A stretch of 64,000 nt of DNA, from assembly GCF_028769735.1 (NCBI RefSeq), contig NC_088171.1, positions 69,333,216 through 69,397,215 on the forward strand, in the 5' to 3' direction. The first letter of the stretch is position 1, and every line of letters begins with the position of its first letter. The position numbers were made by a program, and so were the translations under genes. The notes beneath the pieces are model-generated. The model saw only the letters and a program-made list of their open reading frames with translations. It did not search any database and had not been told where the DNA came from. Shown here piece by piece: positions 61,101 through 64,000 of this stretch. Source of the DNA: Zonotrichia leucophrys gambelii. Its lineage: Eukaryota > Chordata > Aves > Passeriformes > Passerellidae.

Positions 61101-64000
61101 CCCTGAAGGTGTCCTTTCATGATTTTATAAAACCTAAAATTATTAAAACCTTTCAAAACACAGACTCACTCAGGAAACTGTGTGTTCTTCTCATAATTCC
61201 TTAAGTCACTGGTACTGTAATAATAGCCTGTCAAATGAAAAATGACAGCAATTTCATAAATGAAGAATGGGCTTAGAGATATACTATGTTTATGAATTTA
61301 CTTTGGTTGTCACTCAAATATTATTATCATAAGAAATGAGAAAACTGAAGTCAACTGATCCAAAAGAGACTAATTTCACAAATAAAGTGTTTGGAACAAT
61401 ACAGACACTAATAATTTTAGTGCCCAGTTTTGCTCGGCATGTCTCTAACCTTCAAGTTACTGAAAAAATTTTAATTACCCATGAAACATGTCCTGCATTT
61501 ATTAGAGTGACTTACAACAGATATACTTTGGTAAGTGAAAGAAAAGGCAAAATTGGCAAGAGAAAGTACAGACCTTTTAAAATACTTTTTTAAAAGTAAG
61601 CAACTTCAAAAGTGGTGCTTTGAAAAAAAGCTTATGAGCAGCACTAAGATGCACAATTTTCATAGTTTTACAGTATGTTTTGTTATTAAATATGATGATT
61701 TTTTTGAAAGTTCCTATTTCTATTGAATTATACAAATGTATAATGATAACAAGCAGGTGGCAATGAATAATATAAAACCCTCAATACTTCTGGAACCTAA
61801 TTCAGCAAAGGTCTGTGAGTGTTCTTAACTCAAAAAATGCAAGCAGTCACCACACTGAAAAAAAGCACAGAACCAGTTCTTAATATTTTTACATACTTTC
61901 TTCCAAATTGCTTTGTGTAGCAATAGTTCATGTTTCATGAAATACATGAAAGTATATGAAATTTTTGTCTTTCGTAACTAAATTCAGAAAATTGGCAACC
62001 AACTCAAAGCCACTGTATTAACTTACAAACACTAATAGGGAGCAGTATTTAGTAGGCAGGACTGAAGTATTGAGTCACGGGAAAAAGCTAACTGAAGAAA
62101 GGGACTTTGATTACAGATTCTTTGGAAAATGTGGTAGGGAGTTGTGCTCTGTTTCTTTTCACCAAATTCTCAAATTTGATTTCTATGGCAAAATCTGGTT
62201 GTTGTTTCTTTGTTTTTTTTCCACAGACTTGGTAATTTGGGATGACCTTGAAGGAATCACCATTTTGCCTTTCAGCCAGCTCTTACTTCTACCAATGTAT
62301 GTATTTAAAACCTGCAACACGTACTGCAGTCAAATGCACACAGATCAACATATCAGCACTCACAAAGTATGCCTTAAATTTATGCCAAAAAATAACCTAA
62401 GCTGAATTTTATGTATAGCTTTTCTTATCCGTCTGCTGAAATAACCAGAGAGCTGGAACGAGATAATAGCAGGTTTTAGAGATGTTACTGCAGAAAATCA
62501 ACCAAAACCCCAACAATCAAAACAAAAAAGCTCACCACACCTTACTATCTTCTAGTCTGCTATAAAAAAAGAGAAAATGAGAGAAAATTGTTGTAGGAGA
62601 CATACAGTATTCTATGAGAGCACATATTAATCCTATTTACTAGTGTGGAGGTGAGAACTCGCACTGACTTCCAGTGTTACTATTTCACTGTTTTTCACTT
62701 CCAAGCTTTACTGAATCCCTATAGCATTTTGAAAAGGGCATGGATTTGAAATGAGGAATGTTTCTGCATGACCTGAACAATAGATTCCCAAAAATTATTT
62801 AATCCAAAATCAACATTTGGAAGCTATCTTGACTCAGGAGTGAACCACAATAACTGGAAAGCTTAAGACTTTTCACAGTTCAAAGTAAAGGCTTTTAATA
62901 TTTTTGAATTACTTCAATTGCTGAGCAAGCCCAACACTAATTTCATCCACACATCAATAAAGCTTAAGTGTTTCATTAAATTTAAATTGCTATTCGTTGT
63001 GTAAAGAAATTTTAAGCTAATGAAATGTTTTTTATTACAATGGATCTGCTGTACTGTTAGAAGCCAATCATATTTTCCCACTTAAAAAGTAAGAGTTCAA
63101 GGGCTTGATAACTTGGCTACTGAGAGAATATGCTCCAGGCTGAATTTTGTACAGAAGTTTTGTATAGAGAAAGCTGAGGCATTTTTTTACACTAAAATTT
63201 TTAACTTAAAAACACGCACACACCCTTGGGCAGAGAGTGTTATGAAGTATTGAGGAGACAGCTTTTCCCCACTGTCCTAGCAGGACTCTGCAAGTTTGGC
63301 CAGTTGCAATGTTCATTTTAGAGACTATTTTCATCAGTGCTTTTAAAATGTTAAAAACAACAGCATCCTTAACTACTGCATACATTCAGGGTCTAGAAAA
63401 TAGTAGTTTTTTACTACACCTCCTTCATCTTGAAATCAGTATTATTTCATGCTTGACCACAGACCCCTTACGCAAAACTTCAAACCATAACTGAGAATGT
63501 GACTGACCAGTGGGCTCACTAAGGGCATCACGACTATTGAACCTCCTCTGCTGGGCTGTCTGGGGCAAATTCAAGATGTTTTAAGATGATTGTCTGCATC
63601 TGCACAGAAGGCAGTATAATGCTGTATTTTATATGGCCTTTGATGAATCTCCACCACAAGACACTAAGCACCTTTATCAGGAGAGATCACTCACTGTTAT
63701 GGATTGTTTCTAAAGAACACCTACATGCTAAAGGTTATCAAGACAAAACCATTCTCTAAGCAGGACAATATGAATTATAGGAACTACACAGACAGCTCCA
63801 TGCACAGAAAAGTTGGGTAATTTTAACAGAGCTGAGTTTATTTGGACCAATACCCAGGTTTTAACCTGGGACTTTCCATCTAAATATCACACACAAATCC
63901 CTGATCCTTTATAATTTCAGCTAGAGGACTATGACTTAGCTACAAACACCAGCACACCAACCTCTCCTACAGATCAACCTTAAATGGGAGCCACATCCAA

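Larger units (their letters stand above)
48685..64000 (-). other. EXOC2: Probable large EXOC2 intron (no further exon found)
   Basis: AT-rich sequence with poly(T) tracts (about 53131-53150 and 54112-54128), a short TA microsatellite near 56500 and a 26-bp tandem duplication at 58078-58129. I searched by eye for the expected upstream EXOC2 peptide (ending LPPTG) and did not find it. One unassigned exon-like segment is at 60529-60607. No transposon is recognised. Confidence 0.6.

Overview
The window is vertebrate nuclear DNA, almost certainly from a bird and probably a songbird. It has short coding exons with GT-AG introns, CR1 retrotransposon remnants typical of birds, and an intronic LTR that resembles a type common in passerine genomes. 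The passerine assignment rests on recognising that LTR by eye and is an inference.

Two convergent protein-coding genes account for all the coding sequence I can support. On the + strand, positions 1-9702 hold the 3' half of IRF4 (interferon regulatory factor 4): five coding exons (1-86, 1846-1953, 3263-3616, 7508-7620, 9559-9702) encoding about 267 C-terminal residues, including the IRF-association domain and the C-terminal tail. The 5' exons with the DNA-binding domain lie before the window. On the - strand, positions 39257-48684 hold the last five coding exons of EXOC2 (exocyst subunit Sec5): 48629-48684, 45516-45638, 43193-43254, 41253-41312 and 39257-39350. They encode about 130 C-terminal residues. 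This tail-to-tail order matches the IRF4-EXOC2 order on human 6p25.3.

Layout: 1-9702 is IRF4 exons and introns, with an LTR fragment at about 6960-7475 in the intron just before the penultimate exon. From 9703 to about 11420 is the probable IRF4 3' UTR, with other possible poly(A) sites up to about 13150. From about 11420 to 39120 is intergenic DNA with a CpG-rich island (about 16020-16590), a purine-skewed stretch (about 17600-18760), a possible second LTR (about 22447-22950), a small palindrome and tandem-repeat cluster (25596-25667) and a CR1 remnant (31374-32050). From 39120 to 48684 is the 3' end of EXOC2, with a second CR1 fragment at 41782-41935. From 48685 to the window end I find no further EXOC2 exon, so this is most simply one large AT-rich EXOC2 intron.

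IRF4 is a lymphoid and melanocyte transcription factor and EXOC2 is a housekeeping vesicle-tethering protein. They share a locus, not a pathway, as far as the sequence shows. I see no rRNA, tRNA, CRISPR array, operon or novel multi-gene system. The most checkable oddities are the LTR with a sense poly(A) hexamer beside an IRF4 splice acceptor, a 172-codon open read-through after the penultimate IRF4 exon, the intergenic CpG island and a weak unassigned exon-like segment at 60529-60607.
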